This document shows, one piece after another, positions 26,720-34,170 of a stretch of DNA of 64,000 bases. Within the stretch, counting starts at the first letter, position 1. Each line of letters opens with the position of its first letter. The position numbers were made by a program, and so were the translations under genes. This stretch comes from Planktotalea sp. (lineage in GTDB: Bacteria > Pseudomonadota > Alphaproteobacteria > Rhodobacterales > Rhodobacteraceae). Below the pieces are notes generated by a model that did no database searches, was not told the DNA's origin, and saw only the letters and a program-made list of their open reading frames with translations. The stretch spans positions 310,001 through 374,000 of the forward strand of contig NZ_JABBAL010000030.1 of NCBI RefSeq assembly GCF_018607995.1. The letters run 5' to 3'.

Positions 26720-27556
26720 ATGAAATTCACCGGAACGCAAGACTATGTGGCCACAGATGACCTTACGATTGCTGTGAACGCGGCCGTCACCCTGGAACGT
26801 CCGCTACTGGTCAAAGGCGAACCTGGCACTGGAAAGACAGAGCTGGCCCGCCAAGTTGCTTCTGGTCTTGGACTGCGGATGATTGAGTGGAACATCAAAT
26901 CGACAACGAAGGCCCAACAAGGCCTTTATGAATACGACGCCGTCAGTCGTCTCCGCGACAGCCAGCTTGGCGAAGAGCGCGTGCATGATGTGGCGAACTA
27001 TATCCGCAAGGGTAAGTTGTGGGAGGCCTTTAGCGCCGACGAAAAAGTCGTGCTGCTGATTGACGAGATTGATAAGGCAGACATCGAGTTCCCGAACGAT
27101 CTTTTACAAGAGCTGGATCGGATGGAGTTCTATGTCTACGAGACGGGTGAAACCATCCGCGCGGTGAACCGCCCTATTGTCATCATTACTTCCAACAATG
27201 AAAAAGAGTTGCCAGACGCCTTTTTGCGGCGCTGCTTCTTTCACTACATCCGCTTTCCAGAACCTGACGTGATGCGCAAAATCGTTGAAGTACATCATCC
27301 CGGTATAAAAGACGCCCTTCTCACAACTGCGCTGACGCAATTCTACGACATTCGCGAGCAACAAGGCTTGAAGAAAAAGCCCTCAACGTCTGAAGTGCTC
27401 GACTGGCTCAAACTGCTTCTGGCAGAGGATCTGACCCCCGAAGATCTCAAGCGAGACGGCGCAAGTGCCCTGCCCAAATTGCACGGTGCGCTGTTGAAAA
27501 ATGAACAAGATGTCCATTTGTTTGAGCGTCTCGCCTTTATGGCCCGGCGCGGCTGA
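26720..27556 (+). CDS. MoxR-family AAA+ ATPase
   Basis: MoxR ATPases act as chaperones that mature or remodel partner proteins, usually with a VWA-domain partner. The 278-residue product has Walker A GEPGTGKT at residues 33-40, Walker B VLLIDEIDKAD, sensor TSNNEKELPDAFLRRC, and no extra domain. The start at ATG 26720 follows AGGA. The VWA/CoxE-like gene lies 2 kb downstream in the same direction, separated by a 426-base gap, a lipoprotein gene and a small membrane gene. Substrate unknown. Confidence 0.9.
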   Translation: MKFTGTQDYVATDDLTIAVNAAVTLERPLLVKGEPGTGKTELARQVASGLGLRMIEWNIKSTTKAQQGLYEYDAVSRLRDSQLGEERVHDVANYIRKGKLWEAFSADEKVVLLIDEIDKADIEFPNDLLQELDRMEFYVYETGETIRAVNRPIVIITSNNEKELPDAFLRRCFFHYIRFPEPDVMRKIVEVHHPGIKDALLTTALTQFYDIREQQGLKKKPSTSEVLDWLKLLLAEDLTPEDLKRDGASALPKLHGALLKNEQDVHLFERLAFMARRG

Positions 27557-27982
27557 ATCCCGCGTTAACCAAAAATTATTTCACGTTTGTATGCCTTTGG
27601 CGTGCCCTTGCCCCAATATCTAGGTGGCAGGGCCGCAACAAACGTCCAAACGTCAACAATCTCCTATAACGTCTTGAAATTGTATCGGGTTAGCCTCTCC
27701 GAGGCACTTTCTTATTATTGCCACGTTATTTTCTTAAACCCGAAAGGGTGTGCTGGCAGAAAGCACGAACCTTGATGACGAAACGAAAGAAATACTTTGC
27801 AGGCAACATTTTCATATTTGCGACCCAATGACATTTTAGGTGGATCGCCAGAAACCCTTGCCAGCACGGTCTCGATCATTGCGGTACCTCACGGTGCGTT
27901 CGCGCACCTTTGTAATCAGATGGCTATTCTACGCGCCCAGCCCTCGCATGATATGCGGGCAAGACCAGATTTAAAGATTTAA
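27557..27982. other. Intergenic stretch, nothing recognised
   Basis: This 426-base gap between moxR and the DUF2927 gene holds only short open frames without family resemblance or good ribosome sites. It is more AT-rich than its neighbours by eye and contains many TTTTC/TTATT strings. It could hold a promoter for the downstream genes or a gene decayed past recognition. Confidence 0.5.
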
Positions 27983-29353
27983 ATGCGTCGATTTCTATTA
28001 CCATTTTATCTGGTTTTGTCAGGCTGTATGCCCTCGGCACCTGGCGACATGCCGTCCCGTGCTCAAACAACTTCCATTGACGGCAACTTACCCGCGGTGA
28101 AAGTATTTACTGCTCCGCGTCCGACCCCATCCTATCGCGCGAATTCCGATATTGCCCGTGATTTCCTTGATCTTGCGTTCAATATGGAAAGCGGTCGTAG
28201 CTTGCCGACACTCACGCGTTTTGAAGGCCCAATCTCTGTCCGCGTGACGGGTCGGCCGTCTACGGGGCTAGGAATCGATCTCAATCGTCTGCTGCACCGA
28301 CTGCGAACAGAAGCCCACATCGACATCCGTCAAAACCAAGCGGACAACGCGAACATCACAATTGAAGCGGTTTCGCGCAAAGAAATCCGTGCAGTGTTGC
28401 CGCAAGCCGCGTGTTTTGTGGCCCCGAACGTCTCTAGCCTGGCACAATATCGTCTTGCGCGCCGTACGTCCCTCGTCAATTGGACGGATCTTAAAGAACG
28501 CAAGCGCCTGTCCATCTTCCTACCAAATGATGCCAGCCCTCAAGAGGTGCGTGATTGCCTTCATGAAGAGCTCGCGCAAGCCCTTGGTCCTTTGAACGAC
28601 CTTTATCGCTTACCCGATTCTGTTTTTAACGACGACAACGTGCATACGGTGTTGACCGGCTTCGACATGCTCATTTTACGCGCCTACTACGACCCTTCTT
28701 TGCACAATGGCATGCAGAAATCCGAAGTTGCCAAGCGCATTAGCCCAATTTTGTCGCGCATCAATCCACGCGGAAAACAGTTTGCACCGCGTCGCCTGAC
28801 ACACACACCGCGCTCCTGGATCAATGCTATTAAGCGCGCACTTGGCCCGGGTGCGAACCAGAAAGAACGTATCCGCGCCGCACATCAAGCGATGCAAATC
28901 GCAGTTTCCATGGGCTGGAATGATCATCGCCGCGCCTTTAGCCACTATGCGATGGGCAGCTTGAACATGTCAGTCAATCTTAAGAAAGCGCGTGAACATT
29001 TCTCTATCGCCGCGCGCCTTTATGGCCAAGACCCCTCGACCCGCCTGCACGCCGCTTATGCCGCTTCACAACTCGCATCTTTTCATATTGCCGAAGGCAA
29101 TGGAGAGGCAGCGCTCAAGCAGATTGGCCCTCATCTTGATACCGAAGGGCGTCATGAAAACGCCGCGTTGATGTCAACGCTCATGTTGCAACGCGCCGAA
29201 GCGCTTGATCTGACCGGCCGCAGTTCCGAAGCACGTTCGATCCGTATGGACAGTTTGGGTTGGGCACGCTACGGATTTGGTCCAGACTGGGCAGTGCGGG
29301 CCAAGGTACGTGAAATTTCATCACTCAGCCCGCTCAAAAAAGGACGCGGCTAG
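27983..29353 (+). CDS. DUF2927-domain lipoprotein
   Basis: The 456-residue product starts with a short signal peptide and lipobox (LVLSGC, Cys at residue 15), so it is likely a membrane-anchored lipoprotein. The N-terminal half carries the DUF2927 pattern (FLDLAFNMESGRSLPTLTRFEGPISVRV, CLHEELAQALGPLNDLYRLPDSVFNDDN), which looks like a metalloprotease-like fold (HEELAQ). The C-terminal third is helical and repeat-like (tetratricopeptide type: HYAMGSLNMSVNLKKAREHFSIAARLYG). Function unknown. It is followed 2 bases later by a small membrane gene and then by the VWA gene. Confidence 0.82.
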   Translation: MRRFLLPFYLVLSGCMPSAPGDMPSRAQTTSIDGNLPAVKVFTAPRPTPSYRANSDIARDFLDLAFNMESGRSLPTLTRFEGPISVRVTGRPSTGLGIDLNRLLHRLRTEAHIDIRQNQADNANITIEAVSRKEIRAVLPQAACFVAPNVSSLAQYRLARRTSLVNWTDLKERKRLSIFLPNDASPQEVRDCLHEELAQALGPLNDLYRLPDSVFNDDNVHTVLTGFDMLILRAYYDPSLHNGMQKSEVAKRISPILSRINPRGKQFAPRRLTHTPRSWINAIKRALGPGANQKERIRAAHQAMQIAVSMGWNDHRRAFSHYAMGSLNMSVNLKKAREHFSIAARLYGQDPSTRLHAAYAASQLASFHIAEGNGEAALKQIGPHLDTEGRHENAALMSTLMLQRAEALDLTGRSSEARSIRMDSLGWARYGFGPDWAVRAKVREISSLSPLKKGRG

Positions 29354-29355
29354 CA

Positions 29356-29523
29356 ATGATCTACACACTCGCGGGGCTATTTGGCATCGCACTAGGCGCA
29401 TGGCGCGCAAAAAAGAACGGCGGCAACAAAGCTGATATGGCTCAATATGCCGCCGGCTTCGGAATCGCTTTCATGCTGGTCGGCTTCATCATTACGCTTA
29501 TCGTACACCGCCTCGCGGTGTAA
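29356..29523 (+). CDS. Small two-span membrane protein
   Basis: A 55-residue frame lies between the lipoprotein stop and the VWA start, with only a few bases on each side. It has two hydrophobic segments (YTLAGLFGIALGAW and FGIAFMLVGFIITLIVHRLAV) joined by a basic, glycine-rich loop (RAKKNGGNK). Similar small proteins accompany DUF2927 genes in related genomes as far as I recall. Function unknown. It was too short for simple length filters. Confidence 0.72.
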   Translation: MIYTLAGLFGIALGAWRAKKNGGNKADMAQYAAGFGIAFMLVGFIITLIVHRLAV

Positions 29524-29527
29524 CGGC

Positions 29528-30712
29528 ATGTTTCTTCCCTTCTTTGCAAACCTACGCGACGGGGACATTCCGGTATCGCTGCGCGAGTATTTGTCATTTC
29601 TCGAAGGGGTGAAACGCGGCTTGGCCACCTATGATATCGATGCCTTCTATTACCTCGCACGCACCTCAATGGTCAAAGATGAGCGCAACATCGACAAGTT
29701 TGATCGTGCTTTCTCGAATACATTTAAAGGGTTAGAGACAATCAGCTCTGAAGAGATGCTGGAAGCCGTCGAAATCCCCGAAGAGTGGCTGCGCAAAATG
29801 GTGGAAAAGCACCTGAGCGAAGATGAAAAAGCTGAGATCGACGCGCTCGGTGGATTTGAAAAACTGATGGAGACGCTGAAAGAGCGTCTCAAAGAACAAG
29901 AAGGACGCCATCAGGGCGGCAACAAATGGATCGGCACCGGCGGCACCTCCCCGTTTGGGGCGTATGGCTATAATCCTGAGGGCATCCGCATCGGTCAAAG
30001 TGAAAGCCGCCATAAGCGGGCGGTCAAAGTTTGGGATAAGCGCGAATTCAAGAACCTTGATGACAGCGTCGAGCTTGGCACACGCAACATTAAAGTCGCG
30101 CTAAAACGCCTGCGTCGCTGGGCGCGTGATGGTGCGACTGAAGAGCTTGATCTTAATGGCACAATTCGCGCAACGGCTGAAAACGGTTATCTCGATGTGA
30201 AAACTCGCCCCGAGCGACGTAATGCGGTGAAAGTGCTGTTGTTTCTTGATGTTGGCGGTTCCATGGATCCGCATATCAAGGTTGTAGAAGAGCTCTTCTC
30301 CGCCGCACGCGCAGAATTCAAGCATCTTGAATACTTCTATTTTCACAACTGTCTTTATGAAGGTGTGTGGCGCGACAATCGCCGCCGCTGGGATGCGCAA
30401 GTCCCGACTCACGAAGTGCTGCGCACTTATGGCCCTGATTACAAATGCATATTCGTTGGCGATGCCTCGATGAGCCCGTATGAAGTCGCCTACGCAGGCG
30501 GCGCGAATGAGCATTGGAATTCAGAGAGCGGTCAAACATGGCTCACTCGTGCGCGTGAGCAGTGGAAAAGCAATCTGTGGATCAATCCCCTGCCCGAAAA
30601 GCATTGGGGCTACACGCATTCGATCAAAATGATCCAAGAAATATTTGATGCGCAAATGGTGCCGATGACGCTTGCAGGTCTTGAGCGAGGCATGAAAGAG
30701 CTAACGCGATAA
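29528..30712 (+). CDS. VWA (CoxE-like) domain protein
   Basis: The 394-residue product is the VWA partner expected for the upstream MoxR ATPase. The N-terminal region is helical (MFLPFFANLRDGDIP, LREYLSFLEGVKRG). The middle is basic. The C-terminal VWA domain has the metal-site motif LFLDVGGSMDPHI, in which Gly stands for the first Ser of DxSxS, as usual in CoxE-like proteins. The segment FVGDASMSPYEV is also typical. It is probably cytoplasmic. MoxR-VWA pairs insert metals or assemble complexes, but the client here is not apparent. Confidence 0.88.
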   Translation: MFLPFFANLRDGDIPVSLREYLSFLEGVKRGLATYDIDAFYYLARTSMVKDERNIDKFDRAFSNTFKGLETISSEEMLEAVEIPEEWLRKMVEKHLSEDEKAEIDALGGFEKLMETLKERLKEQEGRHQGGNKWIGTGGTSPFGAYGYNPEGIRIGQSESRHKRAVKVWDKREFKNLDDSVELGTRNIKVALKRLRRWARDGATEELDLNGTIRATAENGYLDVKTRPERRNAVKVLLFLDVGGSMDPHIKVVEELFSAARAEFKHLEYFYFHNCLYEGVWRDNRRRWDAQVPTHEVLRTYGPDYKCIFVGDASMSPYEVAYAGGANEHWNSESGQTWLTRAREQWKSNLWINPLPEKHWGYTHSIKMIQEIFDAQMVPMTLAGLERGMKELTR

Positions 30713-30730
30713 CGGTAAGCGGTGTTGGCC

Positions 30731-30758
30731 TTGCATCACATTCAAAATTTCTTATATG
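30731..30758 (+). promoter_or_regulatory. Likely promoter of the sulfide operon
   Basis: TTGCAT (30731-30736) and TATATG (30753-30758) are spaced 16 bases apart, shortly before the blh start. The -10 overlaps TTATATGTTGTATGTAA, a partly dyad, AT-rich string of the kind bound by BigR-type repressors. No bigR gene is next to it, so a repressor encoded elsewhere is presumed. Confidence 0.4.
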
Positions 30759-30781
30759 TTGTATGTAAAGGGAGACAGGCT

Positions 30782-31648
30782 ATGACACCTGACGTTACCG
30801 CATTTTTCGACGACCCAACCAACACTGTCTCTTATGTTGTCAAAGACCCGCACGGAACCGAGTGTGCGATTATCGACAGCGTATTGGATTTCAATCACGC
30901 TTCTGGATCCACGGACACGAAAAACGCCGATGTGATTATCACGCATATCAAGTCGCATGCCTTAGAAGTCGCATGGATTCTTGAGAGCCATGTGCACGCT
31001 GATCACCTTTCGGCGGCCCCCTATTTACAAGAGCAATTGGGCGGCAAGATCGGCATAAGCGACAATATCACTGTCATTCAAGATACCTTTGGCAAGGTCT
31101 TCAACGAGGGCACTGAATTTCAGCGCGATGGCAGCCAGTTTGATCAGCTTTTCAAAGACGGTGACAGCATTCACATCGGCCAGTTGCGGGTAGATATTCT
31201 ACACACGCCTGGCCACACACCTGCGTGCTTGACCTACTTGATCGGCGATGCGGCCTTTGTGGGCGACACGTTATTCATGCCAGATTTCGGCACCGCGCGC
31301 TGTGACTTCCCTGGTGGATCTGCGCAGAACCTATATGCCTCTATTCAGAAAATCCTAGCACTCCCAGATGAGACCCGGATTTTCGTTGGCCATGACTACA
31401 AAGCACCCGGACGCGAGGAATTTGCGTGGGAAACCACCGTAGATGCGCAGAAAGCGGGAAATGTTCATGTAGGTGGTGGCCGCGCAGCAGAGGACTTTGT
31501 GCAAATGCGCGAAACCCGTGACGCGACGCTCGGCATGCCGCGATTAATCATACCGTCGCTGCAAGTCAACATGCGCGCAGGCAACATGCCTGAACCTGAT
31601 GATCAGGGCGATGTCTTCCTGAAAGTTCCAATTAACAAACTAAAATAG
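30782..31648 (+). CDS. blh: Persulfide dioxygenase-like metallo-beta-lactamase fold protein
   Basis: Blh (ETHE1-related) oxidises glutathione persulfide to sulfite during sulfide detoxification. The 288-residue product has the metal motif ESHVHADHLS, the second metal His in HTPGHTPA, GDTLFMPDFGTARCDF and VGHDYKAPGREEFAWE. ATG 30782 follows GGGAGACAGGCT. The neighbours (two YeeE/YedE proteins and a TIGR01244 protein) reproduce the bigR-regulated blh operon known from Agrobacterium and Xylella. The flavoprotein SQR and BigR themselves are not present here. Confidence 0.9.
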   Translation: MTPDVTAFFDDPTNTVSYVVKDPHGTECAIIDSVLDFNHASGSTDTKNADVIITHIKSHALEVAWILESHVHADHLSAAPYLQEQLGGKIGISDNITVIQDTFGKVFNEGTEFQRDGSQFDQLFKDGDSIHIGQLRVDILHTPGHTPACLTYLIGDAAFVGDTLFMPDFGTARCDFPGGSAQNLYASIQKILALPDETRIFVGHDYKAPGREEFAWETTVDAQKAGNVHVGGGRAAEDFVQMRETRDATLGMPRLIIPSLQVNMRAGNMPEPDDQGDVFLKVPINKLK

Positions 31649-31666
31649 ACACGTGGAGAAACTGAG

Positions 31667-32092
31667 ATGGAACAAGATTGGCTCATGGGCCTTATGGGCG
31701 GCCTTCTGATCGGCCTTGCTGGCGCTGTCTATTTACTTGGGAACGGGAGAATTATGGGGGCAAGCGGCATTATCGGTGGGCTCATCGACGGATCTGAACG
31801 TGCTGCATGGAAAGAACGCATAAGCTTTCTCGCAGGTGTTATTCTGCTGCCCATACTTTTGATACCTCTTGGCGCAAACGGTGAAACCAATCTGACGCAC
31901 AGCCCTGTTTTGCTTATCATCGCAGGTCTTTTGGTTGGGATCGGAACACGTGTTGCTAACGGATGCACCTCAGGACATGGGGTATGTGGTATATCACGCC
32001 TGTCCTTACGCGGCATCGTGGCAACTGTGTTCTATATTTTGGCAGGTGCGGTCACGATGGTCCTGTTCCGGCATACATTGTGGTGGATCTAA
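31667..32092 (+). CDS. YeeE/YedE-family membrane protein, first half-transporter
   Basis: The 141-residue protein has four membrane spans and the DUF395 signature GTRVANGCTSGHGVCGISRLS, whose cysteines are thought to carry sulfur species through the membrane in YeeE-type thiosulfate carriers. The N-terminal GGLLIGLAGAVYLLGNGRIMGASGIIGG is the other family motif. It overlaps the second half-transporter gene by one base. The two together correspond to one full-length YeeE, so they likely form a heterodimeric sulfur-compound carrier. Confidence 0.88.
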   Translation: MEQDWLMGLMGGLLIGLAGAVYLLGNGRIMGASGIIGGLIDGSERAAWKERISFLAGVILLPILLIPLGANGETNLTHSPVLLIIAGLLVGIGTRVANGCTSGHGVCGISRLSLRGIVATVFYILAGAVTMVLFRHTLWWI

Positions 32093-32523
32093 TGCGCAGT
32101 ATCTTAGGATTTATCGCCGGAGGATTGTTTGGCGCAGGGCTTGTGATCTCAGGCATGACCGACACTATAAAAGTGCAAGGCTGGCTTGACGTCTTTGGCG
32201 CTTGGGATCCGACATTGGCCTTCGTGATGGGTGGCGCGATCATTCCGATGGCAATCGCTTGGCACTTGAGCAAACGGCGCACGCCTTTGGTGGGGGGGGA
32301 GTTCCCCACCCCCGCTAACCCGAAAATTGGACGAAACCTAGTGCTTGGATCCGTTATGTTTGGCATGGGCTGGGGTTTGGTAGGCCTTTGCCCCGGACCA
32401 ACAATTGCCTCTATCGGGTTTGGTGGATGGGCGAACAGTCTTTTCATTTTAGCGATGATTGCGGGCATGGCCCTTGCGCCCATGGTACGACAGCGCTTAG
32501 ACCTAAGCTCCGACACTCGATAG
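32092..32523 (+). CDS. YeeE/YedE-family membrane protein, second half-transporter
   Basis: The 143-residue product starts at ATG 32092, overlapping the preceding stop. It has the family motifs GGLFGAGLVISGMTDTIKVQGWLD and GWGLVGLCPGPTIAS, with Cys in the pore-like signature. A hydrophilic linker (SKRRTPLVGGEFPTPANP) separates its two membrane-span pairs. It is expected to pair with the first half-protein. The next gene starts 9 bases later. Confidence 0.88.
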   Translation: MRSILGFIAGGLFGAGLVISGMTDTIKVQGWLDVFGAWDPTLAFVMGGAIIPMAIAWHLSKRRTPLVGGEFPTPANPKIGRNLVLGSVMFGMGWGLVGLCPGPTIASIGFGGWANSLFILAMIAGMALAPMVRQRLDLSSDTR

Positions 32524-32532
32524 GAGAAACCG

Positions 32533-32943
32533 ATGCTCATTCGTGCTATTACCGAAAAATACGCGGTGTCTGAACAGATCGCGCCAGAGGATTTCCCAGC
32601 AATTTCCGAAGCTGGCTTCACAACAGTGATCTGCAATCGTCCTGACATAGAAAACCCGCCATTTTTGCAAACTCATGTGATGGCAGAAGCTGCGGCGCTT
32701 GCGGGTTTACAATTTGAAGACTTACCGCTGACGCATCAAACGATGACGCCCGACAATATCACGAGGCAGTTTGACATCGTCGAAAATGCTGAGGGTCCAG
32801 TCCTTGCTTATTGCGCGTCTGGGACGCGGTGCTCTGTTATCTGGGCGCTTAGCCAAGCGGGCAAACAAAGTGCGGACGATATCTTAGCGCAAACAGCGCA
32901 GGCGGGTTATGATTTATCTGGCCTTCGAAGTGCCCTCGGCTAA
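32533..32943 (+). CDS. TIGR01244-family sulfurtransferase/phosphatase-like protein
   Basis: The 136-residue protein has an active-site loop YCASGTRCS (Cys-x4-Arg) like rhodanese/DUF442 proteins that handle persulfide sulfur. The N-terminal motif AGFTTVICNRPDIEN is typical of this small family. It closes the blh operon, a position it also has in other bacteria, where such domains can be fused to Blh. A role in sulfane-sulfur transfer is inferred. Confidence 0.87.
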   Translation: MLIRAITEKYAVSEQIAPEDFPAISEAGFTTVICNRPDIENPPFLQTHVMAEAAALAGLQFEDLPLTHQTMTPDNITRQFDIVENAEGPVLAYCASGTRCSVIWALSQAGKQSADDILAQTAQAGYDLSGLRSALG

Positions 32944-32977
32944 AGCGTATTGCTTATTGCAACTCCTGCCTACATGG

Positions 32978-34063
32978 TTAAGTTCGTTCTTCTTTTTCTG
33001 CTCGCAGTAGTATATCCAACTCGTCTTTCTGCACAGGCGCTAACCCGCTGCTCTGTTGCTCCTGAACGGGTTCCTCAATCTCAACTTCAACTCCTATTTC
33101 AGCGCTCGCGTTGGGGACGTCAAAATTTTCATTCGGTCTTGAAAGGGCAAGTGCGACCGGCTCCATCATCCTGGAATCTTCGTTTTAGTGAATTATCCTG
33201 ACCGCGCGCATACCATGGAGCTAGCCCAAGCGTACGCTTTGTGCGCTAAGACCGGAACAATCAACCAAATGCGCCTGCTTTGCAGCATCTTGAGGCCAGT
33301 GCACCAAGTGCCCCGGCTGCAACCTGTTCAATTCCGATAAGGACAACATGACCTTGCACATGATTGCGTCCATTTCAACATTGGCCGCCATCGCAAAACG
33401 ACGGATCGTATGTTCGCTTTCTAAAAGCGCAGCACCTGTCTTCCCCAGTTTATTTTTTGAGTTCTGTAACGCGACTTTTTCTTTGATCGGCAGGAATATA
33501 CGCATGTTTATTAGGCGTTCGGCTTCCACGACTTCGCTTTGCATATCAAAGCCGCAGTATTCTGCATCATCACGCTGCAACACTATCATATGACGGATCG
33601 CAACCGCGTCCTCGGAACGATAACCACAAATCCAATAAGCAGTAGGGCCTCCTTTCAAAGCCTCATCAAAGCGTCGCAGAAATACTTCAATAAACGCGAC
33701 GGCCAAGGCTTTGTCCGTTTTTGTCAAGCGAGGCAGTTCCCCCGCCTCTGTGCTCACCCATCCCATCGTTTGGGATTCGACAAACGCAATAATGCACACG
33801 GGTTCAAAATACATCACACCGACGGATCCGTCATCATGCAAAAGCGGAAAAAGCGCCCAATCCTCATTGATCTGATCAACCACATCCACGAGATCCAGGC
33901 GGCTTTGACGTATGCTATTTACCCTCAGCGCAAAACTGAATGCCTGATCCGCCGCACGCGCCAAACTGACACGCGCCGCAGTCGCGGGCTATACCGTCTG
34001 GTCGTCCGGTGATTTCACATCGCTGCGCAGCATTCGGCATAAAACACTCGGATTGGGTGAAAT
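32978..34063 (-). pseudogene. FliM/FliN-type flagellar motor switch-like protein, dead gene
   Basis: One minus-strand frame of about 361 codons runs from a start-like ATT at 34063 to TAA near 32978. It has in-frame TAG 33989-33991, TAG 33221-33223 and TAA 33185-33187. The open parts look like the middle and SpoA-type C-terminal domain of FliM/FliN-like proteins (AMAANVEMDAIMCKVMLSL, LNRLQPGHLVHWP). RLG-stop-LHGMRAVRI is where Gln is expected in GRLGQ, and the tail is acidic. A good ribosome site (GGAGG, 34071-34075 on this strand) stands 7 bases before the ATT, so the ATG was probably lost too. No other flagellar gene is in the window. Confidence 0.82.
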
Positions 34064-34170
34064 TGTGCTGCCTCCAACACGTTACAAGTGAGCGCCAAGG
34101 TTGTTTTTTGCCAATTCAGTTTCCCAGTTATTAGATTCATCAAAGCTAAAGTCTTGCCAAAGGTTTACTA

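Noticed and set aside
27587..27775. 62-codon frame in the gap after moxR
   Set aside because: No family resemblance, no convincing ribosome site and no companion gene.
32950..33201. Plus-strand frame with a signal-peptide-like start (MVKFVLLFLLAVVYP)
   Set aside because: It lies antisense to the conserved end of the FliM-like pseudogene, has no ribosome site and no recognisable mature domain.
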